A stretch of DNA of 64,000 nt, taken from contig NZ_CYTW01000001.1 in NCBI RefSeq assembly GCF_001458215.1, forward strand, positions 248,001 to 312,000, in the 5' to 3' direction. The DNA is from Shimia thalassica. GTDB lineage: Bacteria; Pseudomonadota; Alphaproteobacteria; Rhodobacterales; Rhodobacteraceae. The notes beneath the pieces were generated by a model. It ran no database searches. It saw only the letters and a list, made by a program, of their open reading frames with translations, and was not told where the DNA came from. This document shows, one piece after another, positions 1-8,513 of this stretch. A program made the position numbers and the translations under genes. The stretch's first letter is position 1. Each line of letters starts with the position of its first letter.

Positions 1-1277
1 ATATAGAAGTCGCGCAGCGCGTCGCCTTCGAGATCTCGGGTCTTTTTGACCTCTTTCTCTTTCATGAAAACGTGATTGTCGACGAGCATCCGACCGACCG
101 CGTCTGCCAAAACTGTATCTTTTTTGAGGTCAGAAACCGCGCCTTTCAGATCCGCGGCGCAGCTTTCTTTTGCGTCGCTTCTTTCAAACCCGTCTCCGGT
201 TTCAATCGGCTGCAAAGGATAGTTGTTTTCAACACCCAGCAAGGAAGCCTGTAAAACGGCGGCAACGGCGGTGTAGGGGTTCGCGGTGGCGTCCGCCATC
301 CGGTGCTCAAGCCGAGATTTCGGTCCCCCTTCCGAGCTGATCCGCGTGGTGACATTGCGATGATCGCCACCCCAGTTCTTCCAGAAACCGCTCAGCGATC
401 CCGGTTGCAGGCGTTGATAGCTGTTGGCCGTTGGCGCGATAAGGCCGGCCAATCCTTTGTGGTGGTGCAACACACCCGCAAGACACTGTTTGGACAGATC
501 ATTAAGCGTGTCCGGCAAGTTGCGCTCACCAGAAGACAGGGCATTTCCACCTGATACATCCGAGAACGAGAAGTTGATATGCATGCCGGATCCGCCTGCT
601 TCGGCGATGGGTTTGGGCATGAACGTCAGGATAATCCCGTGTTCCAGCGCAATCTCGCGGGCCATAAGACGGAAGAGAACGATGTCATCGACGGCCTGTA
701 CTGCATTGTCGAATGTCAGCGTGTATTCGAATTGCGGGGCGTCGAATTCAGCCGTGATCATATCAAGGCGAAAACCCAATTCGTCCGCTTTTTCCCAGAT
801 GGCATCGTTGAAACGCATTGGATCAGACAGCGGTCCGGTGCCATACACAACGGCACCCGGCGTATCATAAGGGCGCAGGTTTCCGTCACTGTCGGCTTGC
901 ATTGCAAAGGCTTCGAGTTCGATACCGACCTTCGGAGTCAGCCCTTTTGCCTCCCACGCCGCGACGGCGCGTTTGAGGGCACCGCGCGGGCACAAGGGCA
1001 GGTTGGCGCCTTCGTGATCATACAGGTCGCCCAGTACAATCTTGGTGTGAGGGTCCCAGCTGTCACGGATGTCGTCATGTTTCCAGCGCAACTCCATATC
1101 CGGCAGCCCCTCCATCATCATGGCGCCGGGGGCGGGCAGCAGGTCCTTGTCGTAATGGACGCCAAAGGTAGACCGGCAGAACCGTGTCTCGGAATCGGCC
1201 AGCTTGGACGCGGGCAGGTATTTGCCCCGCATGATGGAAAGGTGGTCGCAGAATACGGCGCGCAGACGGTCTCTCAT
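1..1277 (-). CDS. Glutamine-synthetase-like gamma-glutamyl ligase (3' end outside window)
   Basis: The reading frame starts at an ATG complementary to 1275-1277 and is open to the window edge, about 425 codons, so only the extreme C-terminus is missing. It shows glutamine synthetase family hallmarks: VGIELEAF (first glutamate-rich metal site), GGSGMHINFSFSD (ATP/substrate loop) and EHRMADATANPYTAVAA near the C-terminus. It resembles the GlnT/PuuA/aniline gamma-glutamyl ligase branch, which joins glutamate to amines, more than biosynthetic GlnA; this sub-family call is inference. The start lies 11 bp after the stop of the P450 gene, so the two are almost certainly co-transcribed. A divergent amidotransferase and a homoprotocatechuate operon next door suggest an aromatic amine as the substrate. 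Confidence 0.8.
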   Translation of the reverse strand, partial: MRDRLRAVFCDHLSIMRGKYLPASKLADSETRFCRSTFGVHYDKDLLPAPGAMMMEGLPDMELRWKHDDIRDSWDPHTKIVLGDLYDHEGANLPLCPRGALKRAVAAWEAKGLTPKVGIELEAFAMQADSDGNLRPYDTPGAVVYGTGPLSDPMRFNDAIWEKADELGFRLDMITAEFDAPQFEYTLTFDNAVQAVDDIVLFRLMAREIALEHGIILTFMPKPIAEAGGSGMHINFSFSDVSGGNALSSGERNLPDTLNDLSKQCLAGVLHHHKGLAGLIAPTANSYQRLQPGSLSGFWKNWGGDHRNVTTRISSEGGPKSRLEHRMADATANPYTAVAAVLQASLLGVENNYPLQPIETGDGFERSDAKESCAADLKGAVSDLKKDTVLADAVGRMLVDNHVFMKEKEVKKTRDLEGDALRDFY

Positions 1278-1288
1278 CTTGGCCTCCC

Positions 1289-2551
1289 TCAATTAAGTTT
1301 CACACGGACAGGCAATTCTTTGATGCCGCCGACAAAGTTGGATCGCAGGAATTTTTGCTCGCCATTAGCTTCTATGCTTTTCAGCCGCTTGGAAAGCTCT
1401 TGGAACAGAACGCGCACTTCCAGGCGCGCGAGCCACATGCCCAGACACACATGCGGACCGGATTGGCCAAACGACATGTGCTTGTTCGGGCTGCGCATAA
1501 GGTCTACGCGGAAAGGATTGTCGAAGACCTCGTCATCCCGATTGGCCGAAGACCACCAGAACAGAACCTTGTCGCCTTCGCGCATGGTTTTTCCGTGCGC
1601 CTCGAAATCGCGGGTCAACGTCCGGCGGAAGTACAAGGCGGGGGTGGCCCAACGGATGATTTCATCTGGTGCCAATTCCCAAAGAGCATCGCCACCGGTC
1701 TGCATCTGGGTCAGCAATTCTGGCTGATGGCACATGGCCTGAATGCCTGCGGCAATCGAATATCGCGTGGTGTCGTTGCCAGCCGCGACTAGCAAACAAA
1801 AGAAATTGCGAAACTCTTCTTCCGAAATGGTGTTGCCGTCTTTGTCAGGTTGCAAGATCAGGTGCAGAACGCCGTTCGTGTCGCCGGTCGCGTTTTTGTG
1901 CGCCATCAGCTCTTTTGCGTATTGAAACAGTTCCGCACCGGCGGGCGAGTTGAAGGGCATCATGCGAAATTCGTCGGTCGTCATCTTGTCCAGCACATGA
2001 TCGGTGAAATCCGGATCTGTATTGGCAATCAGGGCGTCCCCTTTTTCCACCAGCCAGGGCAGGTCTTCCTCTGGGGTGCCCAATATGCGCCCCAGCATCA
2101 ACATGGGTAGCTGTCGAGCAATGGCTTTGGTGGCATCAAAGTCCGTCTCTGACAGCGCCTCATCAAGAATTTGGTTCGACAGATCCCGAAGGTCCTGTTC
2201 AAAACCTGCAACAACGGGTTTCGAGAACGCCTTGGCGACCTTGATCCGTGTCTTCATGTGCTCAGGTGGATCGGTTTCCTGAAAGGTCCGGCGGGCAAGG
2301 TATTCTTCGTAGGTCTGGTCTTCCATCCGAATGCCCTGCGCCGATGAAAAGACATCGAAGGTGCGGTTCATTTCGGTGATGTCCTGATGGCGTGTAATGG
2401 ACCAGAACCCTTTACCCTGATCCCAGTCTGTCCAGCAGACGGGATCTTCGCGGCGCATACGAGAGAACGTGTTGTGCGGCACCCCTTCTGAAAAGGTGTC
2501 GTGGCTGGTCAGGTCGGCAAAGCCGTCATCTTTTGGTGTCCAGACAGTCAT
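1289..2551 (-). CDS. Cytochrome P450
   Basis: A 420-residue soluble bacterial P450. Visible motifs are the I-helix oxygen-binding segment AGNDTTR, the ExxR motif in DEIIRW, and the heme loop FGQSGPHVCLG with the thiolate cysteine at about residue 369. The loop has one residue more than the plain FGxGxHxCxG pattern, as in several CYP families acting on hydrophobic acids and sterols. No membrane anchor is seen. No ferredoxin or ferredoxin reductase gene lies nearby, so the electron donors must be encoded elsewhere. It is the first gene of a minus-strand operon with the glutamine-synthetase-like gene. The substrate is unknown; hydroxylation of an aromatic amine or its gamma-glutamyl conjugate is a hypothesis from context. 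Confidence 0.93.
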   Translation of the reverse strand: MTVWTPKDDGFADLTSHDTFSEGVPHNTFSRMRREDPVCWTDWDQGKGFWSITRHQDITEMNRTFDVFSSAQGIRMEDQTYEEYLARRTFQETDPPEHMKTRIKVAKAFSKPVVAGFEQDLRDLSNQILDEALSETDFDATKAIARQLPMLMLGRILGTPEEDLPWLVEKGDALIANTDPDFTDHVLDKMTTDEFRMMPFNSPAGAELFQYAKELMAHKNATGDTNGVLHLILQPDKDGNTISEEEFRNFFCLLVAAGNDTTRYSIAAGIQAMCHQPELLTQMQTGGDALWELAPDEIIRWATPALYFRRTLTRDFEAHGKTMREGDKVLFWWSSANRDDEVFDNPFRVDLMRSPNKHMSFGQSGPHVCLGMWLARLEVRVLFQELSKRLKSIEANGEQKFLRSNFVGGIKELPVRVKLN

Positions 2552-2565
2552 AGGGCGCCTCCATT

Positions 2566-2589
2566 GTTGCTTGTTTAGTTGCTTTGTTA
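2566..2589. repeat. Tandem 12-mer in the divergent P450/amidotransferase promoter
   Basis: Two adjacent 12-bp units, GTTGCTTGTTTA (2566-2577) and GTTGCTTTGTTA (2578-2589), differ at two positions. They sit in the 92-bp space between the divergent starts of the P450 operon and the amidotransferase gene. Tandem direct repeats in such a position often bind a regulator; no regulator can be named from the sequence. Confidence 0.35.
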
Positions 2590-2643
2590 TGTATATATAT
2601 GGAGATCATAAATATGCAAAATGAAAAATGCCCGGAGATCAAA

Positions 2644-3354
2644 ATGCGACTGGCAATCCTGATGACCAACACGGATGAAAGCGACTTTGCGCAGGCTCAC
2701 CCAAAGGATGGTGAGAAATTCACCACCCTGATTCAAGAGCAGCGACCGGATTGGGATTGCGCTGTATTTTCGGTCAAAGACGGTGAGTTTCCGGTTGATA
2801 TTCAAGAGTTTGACGGCGCTCTGATTACTGGAAGCCCTGCATCGGTCCATGACTCCGATGCGTGGGTTGCACAGCTTTTCGAGTTGATCCGCGACATGGA
2901 TCGACATGCCGTGCCCGTTTTTGGAGCATGCTTTGGTCATCAGGCCATCGCCCTAGCATTGGGTGGGACAGTGTCGCCAAATCCACAAGGCTGGGTGCAT
3001 GGGTATGCGCGAACCGATTCGGTTGGTGACCTGCCGTGGTGCGCGCGCCCTGCGCAGGTTGGTCTTTATGCCAGCCATATCGAGCAGGTGGTTGAATTGC
3101 CCGAAGGCGCGCATGTTGTTTCTTCTGGTCCCGATTGCATGGTCGGGGGGTATGTCAAAGGGCGCCATATCTTTACGACACAGTATCATCCCGAAATGAC
3201 AGACAGCTTCATTGCAGACCTTGTCGAGGAAACAGAAGACTACGTTGGCGCAGAAGTGACAGAAGCAGCGCGGGCGTCTTTGAAAAACACGGCGGACCGC
3301 GACGTCTTTGGCAAGCAAATTATCGGATTTTTCGAGTGGGCGACCAAGCACTAA
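2644..3354 (+). CDS. Class I glutamine amidotransferase (GATase1 domain), TdnT/GuaA-N like
   Basis: A 236-residue protein if started at the ATG at 2644, which has GGAG seven bases upstream; an in-frame start at 2584 would add 20 residues without a good ribosome site. It is a single GATase1 domain with the nucleophile elbow GACFGHQ (Cys96) and QYHPE (His182, Glu184), so the catalytic triad is intact. Free-standing GATase1 proteins next to glutamine-synthetase-like ligases occur in aniline degradation, where the amidotransferase-like partner hydrolyses gamma-glutamyl amides. Here the gene is divergent from the P450/ligase pair and convergent with the GntR gene, 20 bp apart. Hydrolysis of a gamma-glutamyl arylamide or alkylamide is inferred. 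Confidence 0.85.
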   Translation: MRLAILMTNTDESDFAQAHPKDGEKFTTLIQEQRPDWDCAVFSVKDGEFPVDIQEFDGALITGSPASVHDSDAWVAQLFELIRDMDRHAVPVFGACFGHQAIALALGGTVSPNPQGWVHGYARTDSVGDLPWCARPAQVGLYASHIEQVVELPEGAHVVSSGPDCMVGGYVKGRHIFTTQYHPEMTDSFIADLVEETEDYVGAEVTEAARASLKNTADRDVFGKQIIGFFEWATKH

Positions 3355-3374
3355 AGAGCGGCACGCACCTTTGA

Positions 3375-4025
3375 CTAGCCCAGAACCGCCAGCAGATCCA
3401 TTGCGGTGACTTGGTCAAACTGGACGTGGCGTGCCATGCGCTTTTCGGCGGCGTCTGCGTCTCGCTTTGTAATCAGAGTTGCAATCTCGCGGTGTTCTTT
3501 TGCAGAGGCGGCGATTGCACCGACGTATTGATACCTCGCGCGATAATAGGCCATCAGTTTGCGGGCGTTGGTTTTTATCATCTCAAGCAGGAACGGGTTG
3601 CCCGCTGCAATCGCAATGATTTCGTGAAACCGCATATTCAGCTGGTAATAGGCGTCCGGATCATCGTCACCCTTCTCGGCAGCGTGGGCTTCGCAGGCAC
3701 GGACAACACTTTCGAGGTTTTCGGCATGTTCTTTGGACAAGCGCCGTGCAGCAAGGCCCGCGGCCTGACCTTCCAGCTTTGCATGCACTTCAAGGATCGC
3801 CAGAAATTCTTCTAGTGTGGGACGAAACACAACGGCGCCCTTGCGGGGCAATCGGGTGATTAGGCCAGCAGTTTCAAGCTGGATCATCGCCTCGCGCAGC
3901 GGCGTGCGTGACACGCCAAGACGCAAGGCCAAAGCCTGTTCGTCAATCCCGTCGCCGGGATTAAGCGTGCCTGCTTCGATATCCCCGAGGATTGCAGCGA
4001 TGATGGTTTCTGTCTGTCCAGCCAT
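3375..4025 (-). CDS. GntR-family regulator, FCD (FadR) subfamily
   Basis: A 216-residue regulator. The N-terminal winged helix-turn-helix (about residues 5-70) contains LRLGVSRTPLREAMIQLETAGLI, the classic GntR recognition segment. The C-terminal half is an all-helical FCD ligand-binding domain with the metal-binding pattern around NMRFHEIIAIAAGN and the late SAKEHREI histidine. It is the last gene of the homoprotocatechuate operon, 39 bp after hpaI, so it probably controls that operon and its ligand is probably a pathway intermediate. This differs from enterobacterial hpa clusters, where HpaR is a MarR-type protein. Confidence 0.9.
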   Translation of the reverse strand: MAGQTETIIAAILGDIEAGTLNPGDGIDEQALALRLGVSRTPLREAMIQLETAGLITRLPRKGAVVFRPTLEEFLAILEVHAKLEGQAAGLAARRLSKEHAENLESVVRACEAHAAEKGDDDPDAYYQLNMRFHEIIAIAAGNPFLLEMIKTNARKLMAYYRARYQYVGAIAASAKEHREIATLITKRDADAAEKRMARHVQFDQVTAMDLLAVLG

Positions 4026-4064
4026 ACCGCCTTTATCGGCGCTATGGCCAAGGGTTGTCCAGCG

Positions 4065-4838
4065 TCAGAGCAACGCTTTGGCGTCTTTGCAAAGCTGACG
4101 TGTGACTTTGGCGTACATCACCATGTCGATGCCGACCGCAACAAATGTTGCGCCCAGTTCCAGATAGGTTTTCGCGTCATCTAGAGATTGCGTCAAAATC
4201 CCCGCTGCCTTGCCCGACGAAGTAATCCGTTTGATGGCGTCGGTGATGACTTCTTGGACCTCTGGCGCTGAGGCGGCACCGGGGAACCCCATGTCGGCAG
4301 ACAGGTCCGCAGGGCCGATGAAAACACCGTCAACGCCTTCAACGGTCAAGATGTCGTCCAGATTTGCAATGGCGGCGCGGCTCTCGGCCTGAACCAACAG
4401 GCACACTTCGTCATTCGCAGTCGCGACATAATCAGTGATCTCGCCAAACCGCGAAGCGCGCGCACCCGTCGCCCCCATGCCGCGCACGCCAAGAGGCGGA
4501 TACCGCATCGCCAGGGCCATATCGCGCGCTTGTTCGGCTGTGTCGACCATCGGGACCAGAACGGTTTGCGCACCGGCATCAAGAACCTGTTTGACCATCC
4601 ACGTTTCGCCAATGGGAATACGCACGACCGGATGGCTGTCTGATCCATTCAGAGCCATCAAAGAATCCCGCAAGCTGCGAATGTCGTTCGGGGCATGTTC
4701 ACCATCCAGAACCAGCCAGTCGAAACCTGCAGTGCCGATCATTTCGGTAACGGATGCCTCCGAGGCAACAACCCACAAACCGATTTGGGCATCCCCTTTG
4801 GCTAGGGCAGTTTTGAACGAGTTATGAGGCGCAGGCAT
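4065..4838 (-). CDS. hpaI: 4-hydroxy-2-oxoheptanedioate aldolase (HpaI family)
   Basis: A 257-residue class II pyruvate aldolase that splits 4-hydroxy-2-oxoheptane-1,7-dioate into pyruvate and succinate semialdehyde, the last step of homoprotocatechuate catabolism. The chosen ATG at 4838 is preceded by AAGGGAACACCC; the open frame continues upstream to 5006 but overlaps hpaH, so the longer start is unlikely. Family features are LDGEHAPND near the N-terminus, the metal-binding glutamate in LVQAESRAA, and GVFIGPADLSADMG near the C-terminus. It lies 11 bp after hpaH. Other HpaI/HpcH-family aldolases act on related 2-oxo acids, but the neighbours make this assignment strong. Confidence 0.92.
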   Translation of the reverse strand: MPAPHNSFKTALAKGDAQIGLWVVASEASVTEMIGTAGFDWLVLDGEHAPNDIRSLRDSLMALNGSDSHPVVRIPIGETWMVKQVLDAGAQTVLVPMVDTAEQARDMALAMRYPPLGVRGMGATGARASRFGEITDYVATANDEVCLLVQAESRAAIANLDDILTVEGVDGVFIGPADLSADMGFPGAASAPEVQEVITDAIKRITSSGKAAGILTQSLDDAKTYLELGATFVAVGIDMVMYAKVTRQLCKDAKALL

Positions 4839-4849
4839 GGGTGTTCCCT

Positions 4850-5650
4850 TTAGGCAAAATTGCACGCGACAGAGCCGAAAGCTCCGAAGTCGGCATGGAT
4901 ATGTGTGCCGCTGGGACACTCTACAGGACGAATGAAAGACCCAGACAGGATCACTTGTCCAGCTTCGATCTGTTGGCCGTATGTCTGCATTCTGCGCGCA
5001 AGCCAAACGACACTTTCGACGGGGTCATTCAAGACACCCGCGCCCAGACCTGTTTCCTCGACTTCGCCATTGCGTGACACAATCGCGCCGACCCAGCGCA
5101 GATCGCAAGCATCAATAGCGTGTTTCTGTGGGCCAAGAACAAGACCGGCATTTGCGGCGTTGTCACTGATGGTGTCGAACACATTGCGGGCTTGTCCGCT
5201 TGCTGGGTCAGCACGTAAAATGCGCGTGTCCAGGATTTCGAGACTTGGGGCGACATAATCCGTTGCGGCGATGACGTCCTCACGGGTGATCGCAGACCCA
5301 GACAAAGGTGCTTTCATCACAAAGGCGATCTCGGCCTCGATGCGCGGTTGGATAAACCGTCCGGCAGGGACGGTTCCGCCGTGTGGAAAAACCATATCGT
5401 CAAACAAAACACCGCTATCCGGAATATCGATGTTCAGGGCATATTGCATTGCCTTCGAGGTGAGCCCGATCTTCCATCCGACCACCTTGCGCCCTTCTGC
5501 AAGCTTTTGCGCAGCCAGCGCCGATTGAATGGCATAGGCATCGTTCATGTCGATGTCGGGATACTGCAAAGACAAAAGACCAATCTGGCGACCTGCCTTT
5601 TCGGCATCAATCAACGAAGCCGCGGCGGCGTTGTGCTGTTCAGGTGTCAT
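4850..5650 (-). CDS. hpaH: 2-oxo-hept-3-ene-1,7-dioate hydratase (HpaH)
   Basis: A 266-residue hydratase of the fumarylacetoacetate-hydrolase-like/MhpD superfamily. It adds water to 2-oxohept-3-enedioate to give 4-hydroxy-2-oxoheptanedioate. Recognisable segments are GRKVVGWKIGLTSKAMQ, the metal-ligand region PRIEAEIAFVM and a glycine-rich C-terminal part. Length matches the family. Its start overlaps the hpaG-like stop by four bases (ATGA), which implies translational coupling. Confidence 0.93.
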   Translation of the reverse strand: MTPEQHNAAAASLIDAEKAGRQIGLLSLQYPDIDMNDAYAIQSALAAQKLAEGRKVVGWKIGLTSKAMQYALNIDIPDSGVLFDDMVFPHGGTVPAGRFIQPRIEAEIAFVMKAPLSGSAITREDVIAATDYVAPSLEILDTRILRADPASGQARNVFDTISDNAANAGLVLGPQKHAIDACDLRWVGAIVSRNGEVEETGLGAGVLNDPVESVVWLARRMQTYGQQIEAGQVILSGSFIRPVECPSGTHIHADFGAFGSVACNFA

Positions 5651-6501
5651 GCTTCGTCCTCGACACCATTTGTTAACGTCCCGATCCCGTTCACCTCGAT
5701 CTCAACAACGTCACCGGGTTTGAGGTATCTTGGCGGGTCGAACCGGGCGCCAGCGCCCGTGGGCGTTCCGGTAACAATAATGTCTCCGGGCTGAAGCGTC
5801 ATGAACGTTGAAATATACGCGATTTCCTCACGGATCGGGAACATCATTCGGCTCAGCACATCGTCTTGGCGCACTTCGCCGTTCACCCGCGTGATGATCC
5901 GAGCATCGTCCAATTGAGATGGATCCGTGAATGGGACAAGCCAAGGGCCGATCGCACCGGAGCGGTCCCAATTCTTACCCTGCGTGACGTTGAACTTGGC
6001 ATGACGCACCCAATCGCGAATGGTGCCTTCGTTACAAAGTGTCAGTGCAGCGATGTGGTCATATGCGTTCTCGGCCGCGATGCGTCGGCCGGATTTGCCG
6101 ATCACGATGGCGACCTCGCCCTCATAGTCCAGAGTGTGGTTTTCAGGGGGGCGGACCAGATTTTGTCCATGCCCAGTAAAGCCGCTGGCAAAACGGGGAA
6201 AGAGCGACATGTATTTTGGCTGGGCGCTGCCGTCTTTGTATTCCGCGTTGCGATCAGGGAAGTTGACCCCAACGCACAGAATACGCGGCGCGTTTGGCAA
6301 GACCATCTCATAGGTGAAGTCGGTATGGGTGGCAGTTCGCCCCTCAGCCATCGACAAAAGCTGGTCGAATCCACCTGCCGAGATTGCATCATAAAGGGTT
6401 GGCCATTGCGGAAAATCGGGCGTGAGGTTCACAAACCCGTCTTCGAGGATTGCCCCGTAAAGCTGTGCGTTGTCGGCGCGTATCGTTGCTAGTTTCATCA
6501 T
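5647..6501 (-). CDS. hpaG: Fumarylacetoacetate hydrolase-family protein, HpaG-like isomerase/decarboxylase
   Basis: A 284-residue single-copy FAH-family enzyme. The metal site DYEGEVAIVIGK, the downstream TQGKNWDRSGAIGPW and the late GDIIVTGTPTGAG are all visible. By position in the operon it should decarboxylate 5-oxopent-3-ene-1,2,5-tricarboxylate and isomerise the product to the HpaH substrate. Enterobacterial HpaG is a tandem duplication of this fold, whereas this version is one copy, so one polypeptide (perhaps as a dimer) must do both steps or the isomerisation occurs otherwise. The start has AGGAAAC before ATGATG; the second ATG (6498) is an alternative. It lies 37 bp after the VOC dioxygenase gene. 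Confidence 0.85.
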   Translation of the reverse strand: MMKLATIRADNAQLYGAILEDGFVNLTPDFPQWPTLYDAISAGGFDQLLSMAEGRTATHTDFTYEMVLPNAPRILCVGVNFPDRNAEYKDGSAQPKYMSLFPRFASGFTGHGQNLVRPPENHTLDYEGEVAIVIGKSGRRIAAENAYDHIAALTLCNEGTIRDWVRHAKFNVTQGKNWDRSGAIGPWLVPFTDPSQLDDARIITRVNGEVRQDDVLSRMMFPIREEIAYISTFMTLQPGDIIVTGTPTGAGARFDPPRYLKPGDVVEIEVNGIGTLTNGVEDEA

Positions 6502-6538
6502 GTTTCCTGCTTCAACTTTTCAAAACCAACGTCTGCGC

Positions 6539-7519
6539 TCAGGGCGCGATGATGGGTTGTGCCTTGAGGGCGGATTCTTTCAAATCGGCACCTTCAAAGA
6601 CCGATCCGTGTTCAAACCACGACCGTGGCGCAGCGGCCCCCCAAAGTGTTTGGCGCTGGGGGTCTTTCAGGTCCCATTTGATGGCTTCAAGATCAGGGTC
6701 AACTGTTTGATAGTCGGAACAGTAAATCTCGATCCGGTGACCGTCAGGGTCAAGGATATAGAGGAAAAAGGCATTTGAAATCCCGTGCCGACCGGGACCA
6801 CGTTCAATATTATCAACCCAGCCGGTGGTGGCCATCAGATCAAGCAAGTCGATGATGTTCAGCGGCGTTGGCACCCAGAATGCGGTGTGGTGTAAGCGCG
6901 GACCTTTGCCATTGGTAAAGGCCACGTCATGCACACCGCCCTTGCGATGCATCCATGCGGCCCAGACTTTGCCCGTTTCGGCATCCTCGGTGTATTCGGT
7001 CGTGCGAAAGCCCATCTCGTTATAAAAAGCGACGCTTGCATCCACGTCTGCCGAGAACATGTTGAAGTGATCAATCCGCAATGGCTTTACGCCATTGTAG
7101 AGTTTGTATTTCTGATGGATGGGCGCGAGGCGGTCCATCTTTACATAGAATTCCAGCGGCACGCCCCACGGGTCGCGGGTGCGTAAAGTGCGGCCCATAT
7201 GGGGGCGTTCGATCCAGTCAACGGGCAACCCTTTGGATGCAAACCACGCGGCGGCCTTATCAAGGTCGGGGTCGTCAAACAGTTTGAAACCCAGAACGCC
7301 CACATCCGAATTGTCGGCCTGAACAAGAACGATACAGTGATGGCCGCGTTCTTCCATTGCGCGCAGATAAATGCGGTCCTGATCTTCGTAAGTGACCTGC
7401 AACCCCAGAGTGTCGACATAGAAAGCACGGGATTTTGCAAGGTCCTGAACGCGATATTCGACGTGGCTCAGGCGCACAATGTTAAAGTCTGGATACAGGT
7501 TCGGTGCGGGTACAGGCAT
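6539..7519 (-). CDS. Homoprotocatechuate 2,3-dioxygenase, VOC-fold type (Brevibacterium/Arthrobacter HPCD-like)
   Basis: A 326-residue type I extradiol dioxygenase with two vicinal-oxygen-chelate modules. Metal ligands align with the well-studied actinobacterial HPCD: His151 (RIDHFNMF), His211 (RLHHTAFW) and Glu264 (GHRIEIY). The acid-base His197 (VHDVAF) and the GPGRHGISNAF segment are also present. It would cleave 3,4-dihydroxyphenylacetate with Fe(II) or Mn(II). It is the second, evolutionarily unrelated enzyme for the same reaction in this operon, because hpaD lies immediately upstream. Family length is slightly longer (about 360) owing to a C-terminal lid; here the tail after residue 300 is short and different. 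A ribosome site AAGAGGTCAAC precedes the ATG. Confidence 0.9.
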   Translation of the reverse strand: MPVPAPNLYPDFNIVRLSHVEYRVQDLAKSRAFYVDTLGLQVTYEDQDRIYLRAMEERGHHCIVLVQADNSDVGVLGFKLFDDPDLDKAAAWFASKGLPVDWIERPHMGRTLRTRDPWGVPLEFYVKMDRLAPIHQKYKLYNGVKPLRIDHFNMFSADVDASVAFYNEMGFRTTEYTEDAETGKVWAAWMHRKGGVHDVAFTNGKGPRLHHTAFWVPTPLNIIDLLDLMATTGWVDNIERGPGRHGISNAFFLYILDPDGHRIEIYCSDYQTVDPDLEAIKWDLKDPQRQTLWGAAAPRSWFEHGSVFEGADLKESALKAQPIIAP

Positions 7520-7632
7520 GTTGACCTCTTGGATTTTGACCAGATCGCCGTGTCTTTAAGACGTGGTGTCTGCGTCATATGGAGAAACGTGACGGCCCCG
7601 AACCATCGAGTTAATAGAGGGCCGTATGGGTT

Positions 7633-8487
7633 TTATTGGACCGGGAAGATCACGTTGGTTTGTCCCGTGCCCGAAGATGGGAAATACTCGGTCACGACTT
7701 CGCATTTTGCGTCGTAGCTATCCCATCCCAAAGCGCCATAGAGCATCGCAGTGTCGTGCATGGAGCCTTCGCCACAGCAGTGTTCGGCATATTCTGGCAG
7801 CATCTTGAGGAAGGTGGCATGGTCGCCGTTCTTCCACATCTCGAGGACATGCAGATCCATCTGGCGGTTGAACTCGCTTGAAATGGTGAAGGTACCGTTG
7901 TTGGGGGCATAGTCCTTGTTCGACCAGATCTTGTGCGACAGTGAACCCGAAGCGACCAGCAATACTTTGCTGTTGCTTGCCTCAACGGCTTCACGGATGG
8001 CTTCACCGATGGCGCGGCTTTCATCGTGATCGTGTACGGTGCACCATGCTGCGATAGAGACCACTTTCATATCGTGTTGGCGGCTCATAAAGCGCATTGG
8101 GACAAGGGACCCATATTCTAGCTCAAGGCTATCGAGGTGATGCGCCAGCGTATAGACACCCTTGTCCGTGGCCGCTTTGGCGATGGCGTCCCCAAGATCG
8201 GGGTTTCCCTCGTATGCGTAGGGCATATCGCTAATAAACTGGGGAAACTCGTTTGAGGTGAAAACACCTTCGAAACGCGCGTTGGCGTTGATGTGAAAGC
8301 CGGCATTGATCACCCAGTGCGTGTCACAGATCACAATTGTGTCTGCGCCAAGGGCCTTGGCGCGGCGGGCAATGTCATAGTGACCGTCGATGGCAGGCTG
8401 TCGTGCGCCTTTGATCGGTCCTTCCTGCTCGGACATGAGCATGGTTGGGACGTGGGTGCACTTAGCAGCGAGAACGATTTCTCCCAT
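7633..8487 (-). CDS. hpaD: 3,4-dihydroxyphenylacetate 2,3-dioxygenase, LigB (type III) family
   Basis: A 284-residue LigB-type extradiol ring-cleavage enzyme converting homoprotocatechuate to 5-carboxymethyl-2-hydroxymuconate semialdehyde. It can be followed against enterobacterial HpaD almost end to end: CTHVPTM near residue 10 and DTHWVINAGFH near residue 55 (metal histidines), SGSLSHKIW, and GEGSMHDTAMLYGALGW towards the C-terminus. Length is as in the family. It lies 79 bp after hpaE (a hairpin occupies the gap) and 113 bp before the second, VOC-type dioxygenase. I see no promoter or terminator in that 113-bp gap. Confidence 0.94.
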   Translation of the reverse strand: MGEIVLAAKCTHVPTMLMSEQEGPIKGARQPAIDGHYDIARRAKALGADTIVICDTHWVINAGFHINANARFEGVFTSNEFPQFISDMPYAYEGNPDLGDAIAKAATDKGVYTLAHHLDSLELEYGSLVPMRFMSRQHDMKVVSIAAWCTVHDHDESRAIGEAIREAVEASNSKVLLVASGSLSHKIWSNKDYAPNNGTFTISSEFNRQMDLHVLEMWKNGDHATFLKMLPEYAEHCCGEGSMHDTAMLYGALGWDSYDAKCEVVTEYFPSSGTGQTNVIFPVQ

Positions 8488-8513
8488 AGGTTCCTCCCTT
8501 GGAGATGTGGGGC

